Positions 1 to 11,557 of a stretch of DNA of 64,000 nt are shown here, one piece after another. The translations under genes were made by a program, and so were the position numbers. The notes below the pieces were generated by a model. That model was not told where the DNA came from and made no database searches. It was given only the letters and a program-made list of their open reading frames with translations. This stretch comes from Fomitopsis serialis (Eukaryota; Basidiomycota; Agaricomycetes; Polyporales; Fomitopsidaceae): NCBI RefSeq assembly GCF_022376445.1, contig NW_025954969.1:496001-560000 (forward strand). Direction: 5' to 3'. Position 1 is the first letter of the stretch. Every line of letters begins with the position of its first letter.

Positions 1-70
1 TCCTACAAAAGGCGTGTAGGTCCACCCCAATCCGCCCACCCACCTCCAACTTCAACGCTTAGAGTACGAG

Positions 71-1099
71 ATGTCCCCGGTGGCCCCCCTCGTTCGACAG
101 ATATTACCTCGCAAAGGCGGTGGCGGAGGGCATGGTGGAGGAGATGGTGGCGGCGGGGATGGCGGCCACGGAGGCGACGCTGGTGATAGTGGAAGCGAAG
201 GGGAGAGCAGCGCGGAGGACGTGCCCGTCTCCGGCGCGACGGACGGCGAGTCTGACGCGGAGGCGTATGGCTCGGGCGGGGGCAGCTCTTCGGTGATACC
301 TTCGGGCCAGCCGTTCGCGGGGCGAGCGAGCGGTGGCGGGACGCGTGGGGAGGTGTACGGAACATAGTGAGTCTCCGCTTATGTGGCGCGGCGTGAATGA
401 ATGGGCAGTGGCTGACTGGTCGTTGCGCAGTGAATATGGCAGTGGTTATCCGGGTTTGCCTGCCGGCACTGTTTCCGGCAGAGGATTCCCCTTCGTGTAC
501 TGGCCAGTCATATGGCACAGTCCGGGATACGGGGCGCCATATCTCTACGATCCAGAGGTACGTTTTCGCCGCGAGATCTGCGTAGTTGCTAGGCTCACGA
601 CGGATATCAGTACGGTACACCGTGGAACACGAGCCGACCCGGCGGCCCGCTCGCGGAGGCGACCTTCGCGTCCAAATCGGCCAACAGCACGTTCTACGTG
701 ATCTCCGACAAGAGCACCGTCGCCTCGCTCATCACCTCCGTCTCGAAGAACTGCACGCTCGGCGGCGGGTCCTCGGCCGCGCCTTCGGCGTTCAACGCCA
801 CCGCGTCCGAGCCGCAGCCCGAGCAGGCGGTGCAGTACTACCGCGCGAGCAGCGTCGTCTTGCTCCTGGACGGGTACAACAACACCAACGCGCTCGCGGA
901 GGGTGGGGGCGATGCGAGCGCTACCGCGGTGGCGCTGCCCGACTGGGTGGACCACAGTCTGCTGGCATGCCTGCACGACACGATCGGCGGGGCCGTCCCT
1001 CTTTTCTCTGGTGGCGCACCCGCGAGGGCGCATGCGCCCAACTTCGCGGTGCTGATTGTCATGTGGTGGTTCTTGTGGAGGCTTTGCGACGAGGCTTAA
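71..1099 (+). CDS. Gly-rich membrane-anchored protein, paralog 1
   Basis: Function unknown. Three exons fit together in frame (71-366, 431-557, 611-1099; GT...AG introns of 64 and 53 bp), giving about 303 residues. The N-terminal third is almost pure Gly with Asp/Ser/His. It is followed by a conserved SGYPGL...GRGFPF.YWPV block, a 150-residue Asn/Thr/Ser-rich domain with several N-glycosylation sequons and two Cys, and a hydrophobic C-terminal stretch (VLIVMWWFLW) that could be a membrane anchor. The domain layout and intron phases match the next gene, so these are tandem duplicates. No classical signal peptide is visible at the chosen Met, so a further 5' exon is possible. A surface or cell-wall role is inference from composition only. 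Confidence 0.75.
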
Positions 1100-1960
1100 C
1101 AAGCCGTGTGGTTGTCCTTTCTTGTCGATGTTGATGATATTGTCTTCTCGTGTGATGGTCTACGGTATGGTCTGTATAAGCAGCACGATAATCACCGGTG
1201 TAATGTGTATCCCACCGTTGGACCGCTCTATGATAGCTCATAACAACTCACAGATTCGACGCATCTGTGTGCTCGTATTTCCTTGAGCGCAAGACGTGGC
1301 CCGTGCGTTGTAGACCCCGCGAAGGCTGTCAAAACAGACCATACGCATGGCGGCAGTGCCCGAAGTCAGCGCCGTGGTCATGCCGAGTCATGCCAGCGCG
1401 TTGTCCGCTCACTTGATAGGATTTGAGGATAAGTAAGTACTCAGCGAGTCCATCTCGCATAGACAGAAGTCCCACAGTGCCGAACGTCATATGTCCAGGA
1501 CAACTAAGCCAGCACAGCATCCTAGAGGACAGTCCCACGGCAGGCCCGGGCACGCCGTTGGCGGCTGCCGCCACACTAGTAGTACTACTAATCCTAGTAG
1601 CCTCGCAAATCGGCGCCCAGGTCAGCCGGATGGCGTGCGATCACAACCACACAAGGTGCGTACCAGGCCAACACTCAACAGAGTTGTCTGTATGCATTGC
1701 TGGCTTGAGGCGTTCTGTGGCGGTGATGCGCCAAGAGAAGACCGGCCGCGAGCCTCGTGCCCGCCTCGATCGGCGTGCCCGATCGGGAAAGGGCACGGTG
1801 CCTGTCCTCGATCTCTAAGGGGACACGCCAGATCTCGGGCCACAGCCGGCGCATCGCCTTCCTCTGCTCCATACACTACATATTCGCGGGGCGGGCTCCC
1901 CTCTCTTCGTGCATCTCGTGCATATCCTTCGCAACCTGCTAGCCACACACGCCGCGCTCG
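1100..1960. other. Spacer between the two Gly-rich paralogs
   Basis: No coding signal that matches a neighbour or a known family. A short imperfect palindrome built on ACTAGTAGTACTACTA lies near 1574-1600. The last 100 bases are pyrimidine-rich, as expected for a fungal 5' leader before the Met at 1961. Confidence 0.5.
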
Positions 1961-2990
1961 ATGTCCCCGGCTTCACCCCGCATGCAGCCGCCTCGCTCGG
2001 ACCCCAGCCTGCAGGAGCTCTATCCTCGCAAGGGGAGTGGTGGGAAGGGCGGCGGCGGTGGCGGTGGGAAGGGCGGCGGCAGCAGCGGTGGAGGAAAAGG
2101 CGGCAGCGGTTCAGGCGCCACGAAGAGCGTGCCTGTGTCTGGCGCGACAGGCGGGCGCTCTGTTGCCCAGGCTTATGGTTTTGGTGGTGGCAAGGTGTCG
2201 ACGATTCCCTCCGGACAGCTGTTTGCTGGGCGATCCTTGGGAGGAGGCACCCGAAGTCAGGTCTTTGGGACGCGGTGAGTGCTTATCGCTTTGACGATGG
2301 CTCTGTCGCTCACGAATTTTTTCAGGTCATACGGGAGCGGCTATCCTGGACTCGCAGGAGGCAGTATCGCGGGAAGGGGGTTTCCGTTCATCTTTTGGCC
2401 CGTAGTGTGGGGCGCCTATCCGGGATTTGGTCCACATTATCTGCACAGCGGCGAGGTAAGCCTGTGCGCTCACCAAAGCACCAAACCCCCTGACGGCCTC
2501 CTTCCTCGTTCTACAGTACGGTCGACCAGACAACACGACCCGCCCAGGCGGTGCGCTCGCAGACGCGACGTTCACGTCGAGCACCTCGAACAGCACCTTC
2601 TTCATCGTCGCCGACAACAGCACCGTCGCCTCGCTCATCGACTCCATCGCCGGCAACTGCACGCTCGGCAACGCGTCGTCCACGGCGCCGACGCTGTACA
2701 ACGCGACGGGCGCCGAGCCGAAGCCGGAGCAGGCGGTCCAGTACTACCGCGCGAGCTCGGTGGTGCTCCTCCTGGGCGGGTACAACAACACGAACGCGCT
2801 CGGGAACGACACGGACGCGACGGCGGTGCCGCTGCCGGGCTGGGTCGACCAGACGCTGCTCACCTGCTTGAACGACACGATCGGCGCGTCTGCGCCCTTG
2901 TTCGCGAGCGCACAGGGCCGGCTGTATGCGCCGAATCTGGGCGGGCTGGTCGCGTTGGTGTTCGTCGTGTGGCGGCTGTTTGGCTTATGA
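1961..2990 (+). CDS. Gly-rich membrane-anchored protein, paralog 2
   Basis: Function unknown. Exons 1961-2274, 2326-2455 and 2517-2990 join in frame to about 305 residues. The organisation is the same as in the gene upstream. A Lys/Gly/Ser-rich N-terminus is followed by SGYPGL...GRGFPF.FWPV, then a sequon-rich domain containing QAVQYYRASSVVLLL.GYNN, shared almost word for word with paralog 1, and a C-terminal hydrophobic segment (GGLVALVFVVWRLFGL). Intron positions and phases are identical to paralog 1, which supports both models. The Gly-rich region here is basic (GGKGGG), whereas in paralog 1 it is acidic and His-containing (GGDGGHGG), so this is the part that has diverged. A second Met at 1982 is an alternative start. 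Confidence 0.78.
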
Positions 2991-3939
2991 GAGCTCTGGC
3001 CGCTACGTACGGATTATTGTTCACGAGCTTTGTTACGGACGCTGACGATCATGGTCTCGGTTCAAACGGGTTGCATGATACCATAGTTGTGGAGATACCC
3101 ACTTGTGTATGTATCCTATGCTCAATTACTGGTCTGTGCGGATATTGTCCTCCATACCTCACATCAGATTCGCCGTATTTGTACACCGTGACAAAGAACG
3201 ATTAGTTCTGCCGGACTGACGGTCAGCCTCCGGGCGGCGGACACGTCGATCGAGCCTACCCAATCCTACTCCACCTGTTTCATTCACCGTCACAGAGGAT
3301 GGCAACATACGAGGGCGACCGACTGAGCGACTGATTGAAGCAGAGAGCCTACTGTCATAGAACCCGTTGTCGACTTCATTGCTAACCCTGTCAGCGGTGG
3401 CTGCCCCACCGCAGACGGTCAGCCACGCGACGCGGCGAGCAACTTCACCGATTGGGTCTTGATCGGGTCCGCTAGGACGATGTGACAGCGACATAACTAG
3501 AACGATCTGCGCACCGCACAGAAGCGCTCGCGCACGCCACTGTCAGCCTTCGTGGCGTCGCGACGTTCCTTCCCTGTCCGGCAGGAAGCTTCCCGTGTCG
3601 AGAACCCGATCGTAGTTCGACACCTGTCAATGACAGCCCCCGGTGGTCAGCCTCCTGCCAGCCCGAGTGGCCGCGAGGTATAAGAGCCGCGTTGGAACGC
3701 GGGGTCGAGGTTCGCCCTTCCTCTCCCCCGTCATCATCGCCCTCGCTGCACTCTTGAAGAAGCGCCATAGCACACTCGGGGTGATCGTGTGCTGACAATT
3801 CCGCATCTCAGACGACCGGCAGACAACTCGTGTATCAAGCGGGCGAGGAAGAAAGCGACTATATGCGTGCAACCGCATAAGACGCGTCCTCATGGTCCGC
3901 CGACTGACCCAAAGCGCATGCGACAAGGTCAACTTGAAG

Positions 3940-5490
3940 GCGATGTGCAATTGGACGTACCACCGAGTCGGGATACATTGCCAAGTCAAACAGCACCACG
4001 AATGAATGCGAAGTCTCGCGACAAGTACGCGATGCAAAGCTATCGGCAGGGAATGCGGTAAGCACCTTCAATCGGCGTCATTCGCTGACTGGTCTCGTAT
4101 TCCAGGACGTTCCCAGAGGACCGCTAGCAGAAAATGAACAGGATGTGAGCCCTTCCGCGAGGTATCAGGTCAGGCAGCTTGTTCAACAAACTGAACGTGC
4201 GCAGCGCCACCCACTGCGGCATGCCCAAGCGACGTCAACAACGTTCATGGCAAGAGAAAATCGTCTCAATCGCGCGAAGAAAAAGCGGGCTCGATAATAT
4301 ACGGTGTGCTACTCACCTCGTGCCGATATTTCCTGCGCCGAGCTTCTGGGAGGTATCCACGCACTTCGGTTGTGCGCTGTGGGTCAAAAGAAGGAGCACA
4401 GCGACAATCAGGTCGGACATGCGACGATTCATCGATGTCAAGTTGGTCGAAGGTTTGGCGGCTCACCACCGTCGTCACCGCGTCTGCATCGACCGACGCT
4501 TACCTTTAGGGAAGAACGCGCTGCGACAAGCGCAAACGGGCGCTATATCACGAAACGACGATATGAATCCACCTGCACAATTCCACAGCGAGGGTTCCCT
4601 ATACTCCTCGTCACCGGGACGCTAGTCTTGAGTGACGGTGGCCAGTGCAATCGGCGGCGAAGCCCAGACCATAGCCCGTCTGGAATCGATACGCTGGCGG
4701 TGGCTAAGCGAGTCAGCACAAGCTATTCCATGAAGTGCGCTTCGCATAACAAGATACATGGAAAAGCCAGCCCTCACTTGAGTGACCCATCCGGAGGCGT
4801 CGTCCGGTAGAACAGTAAGTCCTGATGCACGAGATAACAGAAATCCCGAAGGTTTACTGGACGTTAGCAGGAGCACATGGCCAAAATGGGGTTTCCTGGG
4901 TTTGGGGCGCGTTCGTTGAATCCGGGTTCTAGAACGCGTCCCGTCAGCTCCGACAGCAAACCCAACGGTCGGAGGTGCGATGTGATGGCAAATATGCTGG
5001 CGCTGAAGGAAAACGAATGGAAAGCCGTATTATGACTGTGTTGGGGTGCGTGCCGGTATTTCGGCCGCGCTCTGACCAGTCGGTCGTGTTGTCTACTAGT
5101 GGTAAGTACTCAGCCGCGAAGGGAAGATGCAGTTGAAAAGTCTGATGCGAACTGTCAGCCCGACGTACTAACGTGGAAGAAGACCTCATGCACAGCCACC
5201 TTTTACTATGGGCTTCCTATGGAGACGCCCACGCAACATCCGACCGCAGAGTAAGTATCGCATGTGATGGCAGATAGGAATCCTCCGGGGGCACTGACCA
5301 TATCAAAATCCGTCAGCTACTGGTATGGCCCTGGAGAGCAGTCAAGTGGGGCTGTGCTCTTCTGATCGTTCTGAAAATAGGCACCAGGGGTGGCGGCCTA
5401 TGGGACGCCTTCCAGTGCCAGGGCAAGGCGGCCAGCCTAACATGCAGGAAATCGTCAGTGAACTTCTTGCATCATCACATCTTGTAAGCA
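3940..5490 (+). other. Coding-like short exons, possible degenerate gene
   Basis: No recognised family and no good start. One open frame ends with GCG before GTAAGC at 4058 and resumes after TTCCAG at 4106 as DVPRGPLAENEQD. It continues for 63 codons through an Arg/Gln-rich stretch to a basic tail AKKKRAR and a stop at 4297. Further along, after GTCAG, a frame from about 4949 to 5100 (with CDGKYAGAEGKRMES) is followed by GTAAGT. A third frame, 5158-5251, again ends at GTAAGT, and another starts at 5318 after CCGTCAG. Phases agree for the last three. This could be a decayed or poorly sequenced multi-exon gene, or chance. No domain was recognised. Confidence 0.3.
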
Positions 5491-6680
5491 CTGGCAGGCT
5501 TCCAGGGCAGACCTTGAAACAGGTTTCACGTCGGTCATAGCGACGTGCTCCGCTCGTGCGACCCAGTTTCCAAGCAGAATGCTCTCCCGCGGAGGGCTTG
5601 CTTCGAGCCCGTCGCGCGAAGTAGCCCCGGGGACGTTCAATAAGGGTTGCCTTTCCTGGACAATGCAGGCCTTCGGTTGCGAGGTAACGCGGCAACGGGA
5701 CGGGGCCTATTACGGGGCACGGAGCCGGCCACGTGGAGGGGACTCTTCGTTCATTGGGTTCCTTCGTTCCGGCGCGGATGGCGCAGCGATTGGCTGGGCT
5801 GGGCGTGCGCTCGGCGCGGCCGAGAAGGGTGAATCCACGAGTTGCAGCGAGGCTCGGAGTCTGCCGAGGGACGGGTTGCAGGGATGTGAGTGCGGTCATA
5901 GGCTGTAAGTAGGCTGTGCAAGGCACGTACTAATCCGCCAGTGGAAGCTTCGCTCTGATGCGAGTTGAAGACGAAATGGATGTACTGTACGCGGCTGACG
6001 CGGCGGCGCATCGCCTGAGCATCAGTCTCCGCGCTGAGAAGGTGGCAAACGGAACGTCCCACTGCCAGTGAGTCGCCGGCCCTCTTTCAGCAAGTTACTT
6101 AGCATAGTGGGAGAGGTGCGAACTCATACCTGCCCGTCCCAGTTTACAGTTATCCCCAAGCGATCGCTCTCGGACTTATCACCCCGCTGCAACGCCAGAG
6201 TCAGCCCCGCGGAGTAGCCCGACAGCACGACGAGTAATTACCTGGGATGAAATTGGGGGATAGGTGTGTCCCTCGACCACATGCGCGCTGGGCTAACCGT
6301 GTATGGCCAGCACACAAACGAATGTCCCTTTTGGGGACAATGCAGCGGATGCATTTGGGTGACCCTTCGGAATCGAAGATCTCTAGATGCGGGACCCCGG
6401 AAGCTGCTCTGCCAGCGAAGGTCTTGCAACCATCCTAGGATCTGGTGAGCTGTATCTCTCAGCCTCTTTCAAGCTGTGGCAGAGTCTTCTCGCCTTCTGC
6501 TTTCCAGCGATGCGATTTGGGACGGGGGAGATGGATAGATGCGTGTTTGAGGGGGGTGGCGGGGGCCATGCGATGAGACGCCCGATGAGATGGCCGATCC
6601 CGTGGCGTCGGTCGCGTGGGCCTGGTCCTGGGAAACTCTTCCGCGAGACGCGCCCGATGGACGTGATAGGGCCTGGCGGG
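5491..6680. other. No recognisable gene
   Basis: One stretch resembles an intron (GTAAGTAGG at about 5906, a branch-like CTAAT, and CCGCCAG near 5940). No flanking frame could be tied to a protein family. Frames of 60-110 codons on both strands overlap each other and look like GC-driven chance. Confidence 0.4.
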
Positions 6681-6686
6681 CGAGCC

Positions 6687-6694
6687 GTATAAAG
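6687..6694 (+). promoter_or_regulatory. TATA-like box upstream of the HMG-box gene
   Basis: GTATAAAG lies about 155 bp before the Met at 6846. A pyrimidine-rich stretch (CCCTTCTTCCCTCGC and similar) between them looks like a fungal transcription start region. Confidence 0.4.
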
Positions 6695-6845
6695 TGCGAG
6701 AACAATAACGGGCCCTTCGCCGAGCCCGCCCTTCCCCTGCCCTTCTTCCCTCGCTATTGTATCCCTACTCCCGACCACGCGCCTCTGACGTGCCCCCGAC
6801 CCGGTCTGTATCTTCTTCCACACTCCTATTGTAGCATAGGCAAAC

Positions 6846-8728
6846 ATGCCTGTATCACGCGTCGGTCTCCGCGACGGTCTCCGAAGGCGGTCATCACTGG
6901 CTGCTGGTGCGTATACCTCCTCCATTGCGCCGCCTACGCTTGCTCATAGGCTCGTGTCAGGTCTCCCCTACGTCAAGCCTGGAAGGTATGGCGCGCACGC
7001 GTCTCCCGAATCGCCGAACGTCACCTTCGCACCGAACGTGACCCCCGTCACCTACAACGACCAGGACGAGTTGCTCGACGAGTCGATGCTGCCTTTGCCC
7101 GCCGACTCGCTCTTCCCTCCTTCTCAATCACCGCCCCCTGACCCCAAGCGCCGACCGACGTCTGGCAAGCGCCGCTCGCTCAGCCACATCCCGAGGCCCC
7201 GAACGCGTTCATGCTCTTCCGGGCCGACTTTGTGCGTCAGAAACATGTCCCGGGTTCGATCGAGACGAGCCATATCTCGCTCTCGAAGATCATCGGTCAG
7301 TCGTTCGTTTGTTGTTTGATCTCATCGTCTGACAGTACGTCGCGTATTTCAGGTAACATCTGGCGGGCCCTTCCTTGGGAGGAGCGCGAGCAGTGGGTGC
7401 AGCTCGCTAAGAAGGCAAAGGCGGAGCACAAGCTGCTGTACCCGAACTACAAGTTCAGGCCTGTCCACAACAAGGACAAGAAGAAGGCGCGCGATGCCAA
7501 AAAGAAGCCCTTGCCCGCCCCGGTGGCTGACGACGACGAGCGCCGCACGGGCGTAGTCGCCCAGCTGATGCTTGGCGGGAAGAAGGGCGAGGAGCTTGCG
7601 ACCGCTGTGCGCGCATGGGAGTCGAGGAACACGACTGCGTCGCCGGACATGTCTTTCGGTACTGAGCAGCTTTACCTCGATCAGTCCGACATCCCCTTGT
7701 ACAACCCTGTACCCCTCTACGCTGGCCACCGCCGCTCGTCTTCTGTGCCCCTCCCTGCATACAACCAGATCGCCATCCCGTCTGTACCGTTCCTCGTGAA
7801 CGCGTTCGCCGGAGGTTCCCGCGCGCCCTCGCCTGTTAACCATATCTCGGGCATCTCCCGTAACTGGCTTGGTCACCGTCGCGCCTCGAGCGTACAACCG
7901 ATACCCTCGCAGCCTTGGGCCTTCTCGAGCGCAGTCTTCGACCACCCGCAGCAGCAGCCTCAATCGTACTCAATGCACCAAGACTCGGCGTCGTATCCCG
8001 AACCTGACCACTCGCTTTTCCAAAGTGCCTATTTGACGCAGGGATCGAGCGTCCTCTCTGGCCAGGCCCCACAGAAGGACTTTTCGGTACGTACCCGCTC
8101 CCACCATTGTGGAACTCTTAATTGACGTCCTCTACAGAACTACGCGCCCAACCATAGCCTCCGGCTCGAAGTCTCCCCGCTCGAGGGCATCCCACCTCTC
8201 TCGACCGACTTCTCTCAGCCGACTGGGCCGTACTCTGCGTCGACCGCAGGCGACCCCTACTCCGCGACGACCTACTCCACCGCGCCCTCGCCCGTCTCTG
8301 CCTACGCCGCAGGTGATTACTCTCAACACTCGCACATGGGAGAGGGCGTCTGCCCGCTTGATGGCGCTCCCTGGCCGCAGAGTGGCGCGAGCTCGGCGTT
8401 CTCAGGCTCTCCAGCGCTCACGGATCATTCGCTCGCGGACGCGGGCGTCGTAGCGCCGCAGCCGCTGCACCCGAGCCAACACGTGCAGGTCGAGATGGAG
8501 GAGTGGTCGCAGATGGAGGCCGCGCAGGAGGCGCATCTCTTAGCGGAGGGACACCCGCTGCACTCGTTCGAGCAGATGGTCTCGTCGATGGAGGTCGGGC
8601 AGCAGGCGCACGCCGCTGACGGGTACGACATGTTCGCCACGGAGGGCTACGCCGACGCGGCGACTGACGCGTTCCCCGCCTTCGACGAGGTGGGCATGAA
8701 CATGAACATGGGCATGACTGGATTCTAG
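6846..8728 (+). CDS. HMG-box (MATA-type) transcription factor, one base missing in the HMG box
   Basis: Predicted nuclear DNA-binding regulator. The HMG box is of the fungal MATA/Ste11 type: NAFMLFRADFVRQKHV, SIETSHISLSKIIG, NIWRALP.EEREQWVQLAKKAKAEH and YPNYKFRPVH. An intron (7296-7352) falls after KIIG and a second is at 8087-8137. The long C-terminal half is rich in Ser, Pro, Gln and Tyr, typical of an activation region. The upstream part runs in another frame and ends ...HIPRP just as the box begins. The conserved RPPNAF motif would need five C's at 7197-7200, where only four are present. With one more base the exons sum to exactly 592 codons. Both introns are multiples of three. Such regulators include mating and fruiting factors; no specific role can be assigned. 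The start exon is uncertain because GGTGCGTATA...CATAG inside it could be another intron. Confidence 0.8.
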
Positions 8729-9373
8729 ACGGGTCGCTCTCATCAACCGCACGCACCCACATACAGCAAGAAGGAACGGAACTCACGAATCGCGCTCGCA
8801 TCCCAAGGACTGGACTCCAAGCTTCGTACATACACTGCAAGAGCGCACCCCTGCGCGCCGAGTATACCACTTGTATCATATCACATATGCCCTCCCCTCT
8901 GCTGTAGCAACTACGTTTCTCCTCTCGGTCTCTGTCTCCGTCTCCGTATATTCGTACGCCTGCTGACTACCTATTACCCCGTCGCGCGTCACGTCGAGTG
9001 TAGCCTAACTGATGCTTACCGCCTGCTGCTCCTCGACATCTGTCGCTTGTTTCCATCGTCGTCGCATTGCTTTTGCAGCAGCTTGCATCGCAATCTGTTC
9101 TGTTCTGTATATACATTTGGCTGTCCTTCTTGGTTTACACGTATCCGGTATTAATGCATCTTGAGGTTATCATCATGGGTCCGTGCGTCGTATCGGATAC
9201 TTGACCTCTATCCCAGCACATTACTCACCCTGCCGAGCTTGGTCGCGCCGCAATATAGTGGCTTGCCTGTGAGTACACATTGATATTACACCTCGATGCC
9301 TCGCTGGTTGCGATGATAATCATTGTGCTAAGGAACGCCGCAATGCCATCATATGCAGATTCGATGTTCAACA
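8729..9373. other. Intergenic, convergent 3' ends
   Basis: This holds the presumed 3' untranslated regions of the HMG gene (plus strand) and of the split DUF3455 copy (minus strand). It is pyrimidine- and T-rich. Nothing further was recognised. Confidence 0.5.
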
Positions 9374-9677
9374 CTAATTCAAACTACCACCATAGAAGAC
9401 TGAACATCAAAGTTAGGCTGGTAATCGACGACGTGTCACGAGCGACGGACACTCACCGTATTCCGCTACGTAGCTGACAGAGATGTTCGTATCCTGGCCG
9501 TATGTGCACTGGTGCCAAAGGTCAGTCCTTTGTCTTGAAGACGAGTGTCAGACAACTAAGAGAATAAACACCCACAGATGACGGAGGCTGGCCACCGACC
9601 GTGTTGATCCGGAACACCTCAGCTGCGATCTCGCCCTCTACGTTCAGGACCTCCAACCAGGTAATGTCCGTCGTAGG

Positions 9678-9693
9678 CATCAGCAAATGTGCA
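9678..9693 (+). repeat. Left terminal inverted repeat
   Basis: CATCAGCAAATGTGCA pairs with the right end, with two mismatches after the first ten bases. Confidence 0.8.
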
Positions 9694-10341
9694 CGTTGCT
9701 TATTTGGGGCTTAAACACCTTAATAAGTCGATCAAGGGCATTCAGTGAATAAGTGATCGCGCTTAATTAACGAGGTACCATTTCTTATTAAGGGGCGTGC
9801 TACTTGAACCGTCTTAATCAAGCTCGACTAAGTCGTGTACTAAGCTGACATTAAGACTTGTAATCGTGGATCAAGTGGCCTTCAAGAACATCGATCTATC
9901 CATTCAAATCGTTCCATGGGACGCGAATATATTCCGGAAATGTGCCAATTTATTCTACAGTGTACAGGTCTGTCGTATGGAATTACAATACACTACTGTA
10001 CTCGCTGGCGTACACGAGCTGGGCATGGGCACCATACACAAAGCCAGTTCCGCTGGCAAGTAGGTAGGTCCATGGGCAATCGCGTGGACAGTCGCGTGCG
10101 TAAGTGGGCGGCTGGCTGGCCGAACGGGTGCACGGGAGTGTGGGCGAGAGGCGGTGCATGCTAAGGGGGTTGTGGGCGAGAGTGAGTGCAAGTATGCGGA
10201 CAGGAAAACGGACGAATGGGCGGGCAGAAAAGCGGGCAGGCTAGTAAGAGGGCGATGATGAGAGCATGAGGGAGAGCGGGCGAGAAGGCGATGGCAGCGG
10301 GCCATTGAGTGCGTGGGCGAACGAGCAGGCAGGCGAGCGAG

Positions 10342-11557
10342 CTAAGCCAACGAGAAAGCAAGGGTGAGTTGCCGCGCGGGCCCGGAGGGGTTGTCGTCGG
10401 GATTCGGGATCATCGTGAGCGTGTCGCTGGGCGGGAACGTCGCCGGCGCGCCCCCGGGAGCGGGGAGCGCGGGGAAGGGTACGGCAGGCAGCTAGGGCGT
10501 CGGCGGCGGATAAGGGTAGTTGGGGTTCATAGGCGTAGCCACTCACCGGAGGCTGCAGCTCGGCGGGGATTGAGTACTGCGGCGCTCGGTCGGAGGAGGG
10601 TGCGGGCGGGAGTGCGGAGACGGGGCCTGGCCAGCCGACGGGCTGCCCGTATTGCGCGGCCTGCGGGTATTGCACGGACGGGTATGCTTGGGGTTGCGGG
10701 TATTGATGCAGCTGTTGCTGGTAGTGCTGCAGGTCGGGCGGGTATTCGTAGTCCGTGGACGTCGAGGGCCCGGGCTGTGGCTCGTGTTTGATCGCTTGGA
10801 CGGGCGCTGGCGGAGGCGGCGGGAGCGCGCTTGTGGACGCCTGTGACTGGGAGCTGGTCGAGGGCTGGGGTATTTGCGAGCGCGAGGGGAAGGGCGCGTA
10901 CTGCCGTTTCGTGCTGCTGGTCGTCCGCGAGGATTCGCCCTTCTTGCCGGCCTTGCTCGTCCGCGCAATCCTGAACATACCCTCCGGGACGACGAGGTCG
11001 CGCAGTTCTTCAATGTCGTCGATCGTTTTCAGTTGGCCTTCCGTTAATTTTGTGAAGTACGCGTCTGGGCAAACGTGGGTTCGCTGGGGAAGACGTCTGA
11101 TGAGCACACGACACACTGAGATGCCACTTCTTTGGATCGGGCGATAAAGCAAGGAGGGCGAGGGCGGGTGGAGGGCAAGCGAGCGAGTGAGCTAGCAAAT
11201 GAGCGAAGGTGGGCAGACAAGAGTAGGCGGGCGAGTGCGAGCTAGTGAGAGAGCAGCTGACGAGAAGGCGAGGGCAGAGAGCTGTCGAGAAGGCGAGGGC
11301 GGCGAGCTAGTGAGAAGGCGAGCGCGCGTATAGGCAAGAATGGGCAGATGGATGAACAAGAGGGCGAACAAGAGGGCGAACGGGCAGGCAAGCACAGGGC
11401 CCAGGCTCCTCCGAGTCAGGCGTTGTGCGTGCGCGCAGTATCATCTCTGCTAGTGCTCGGTGTTCTCTAGCGACAAGCTCGGCAGGAGACTTGAAGGACC
11501 ATACTCACCTTCGTAAGCCGTGCAATGACTCGAGGCTGCGGCGCCGCTGCGCGCCAT
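10342..11557 (-). CDS. Hypothetical Pro/Gln-rich protein carried by the insertion
   Basis: No family recognised. A three-exon model works in frame: 11557-11509 (MARSGAAASSHCTAYE), 11064-10547 (from DAYFTKLTEGQLKTIDDI through ELRDLVVPEGMFRIART to a Gln/Tyr/Pro-rich stretch) and 10491-10342 (ending QLTLAFSLA). The total is 239 codons including the stop, divisible by three, with standard GT...AG sites. Intron 1 (444 bp) is filled by purine-rich repeats; intron 2 is 55 bp. The compact, charged N-terminal part could be a small domain, and the rest looks disordered, with KHEPQPGPS and QQQLHQYPQPQ. It lies wholly inside the inverted-repeat element, so it may be captured host sequence or an element gene. 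If intron 2 is retained, the frame runs on to 10241. Confidence 0.5.
11140..11400. repeat. Purine-rich degenerate repeat tract
   Basis: The plus strand is dominated by irregular GCGAG, GGCGAG and GAGCGAG units, including a direct repeat of GAGGGCGAACAA. A similar tract lies at about 10060-10370, and a C-rich counterpart near 12590-12680. There is no fixed period. It falls inside intron 1 of the gene above. Confidence 0.5.

Noticed and set aside
2279..3205. 308-codon frame over Gly-rich paralog 2
   Set aside because: Starts inside intron 1 and reads exon 3 in the wrong frame. The spliced model agrees with paralog 1.
5342..5926. 194-codon minus-strand frame
   Set aside because: Antisense to other open frames of similar length; no domain and no TATA or splice support.
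6846..8728. Mating-type locus
   Set aside because: The HMG box is of the MATA type, but in basidiomycetes many non-mating regulators share it, and no homeodomain pair, pheromone receptor or pheromone gene lies nearby.
10241..11152. 303-codon unspliced frame as the full gene in the element
   Set aside because: Its 5' part reads intron sequence and its 3' part reads purine-repeat complement. The three-exon model gives consistent phases and a more natural end.
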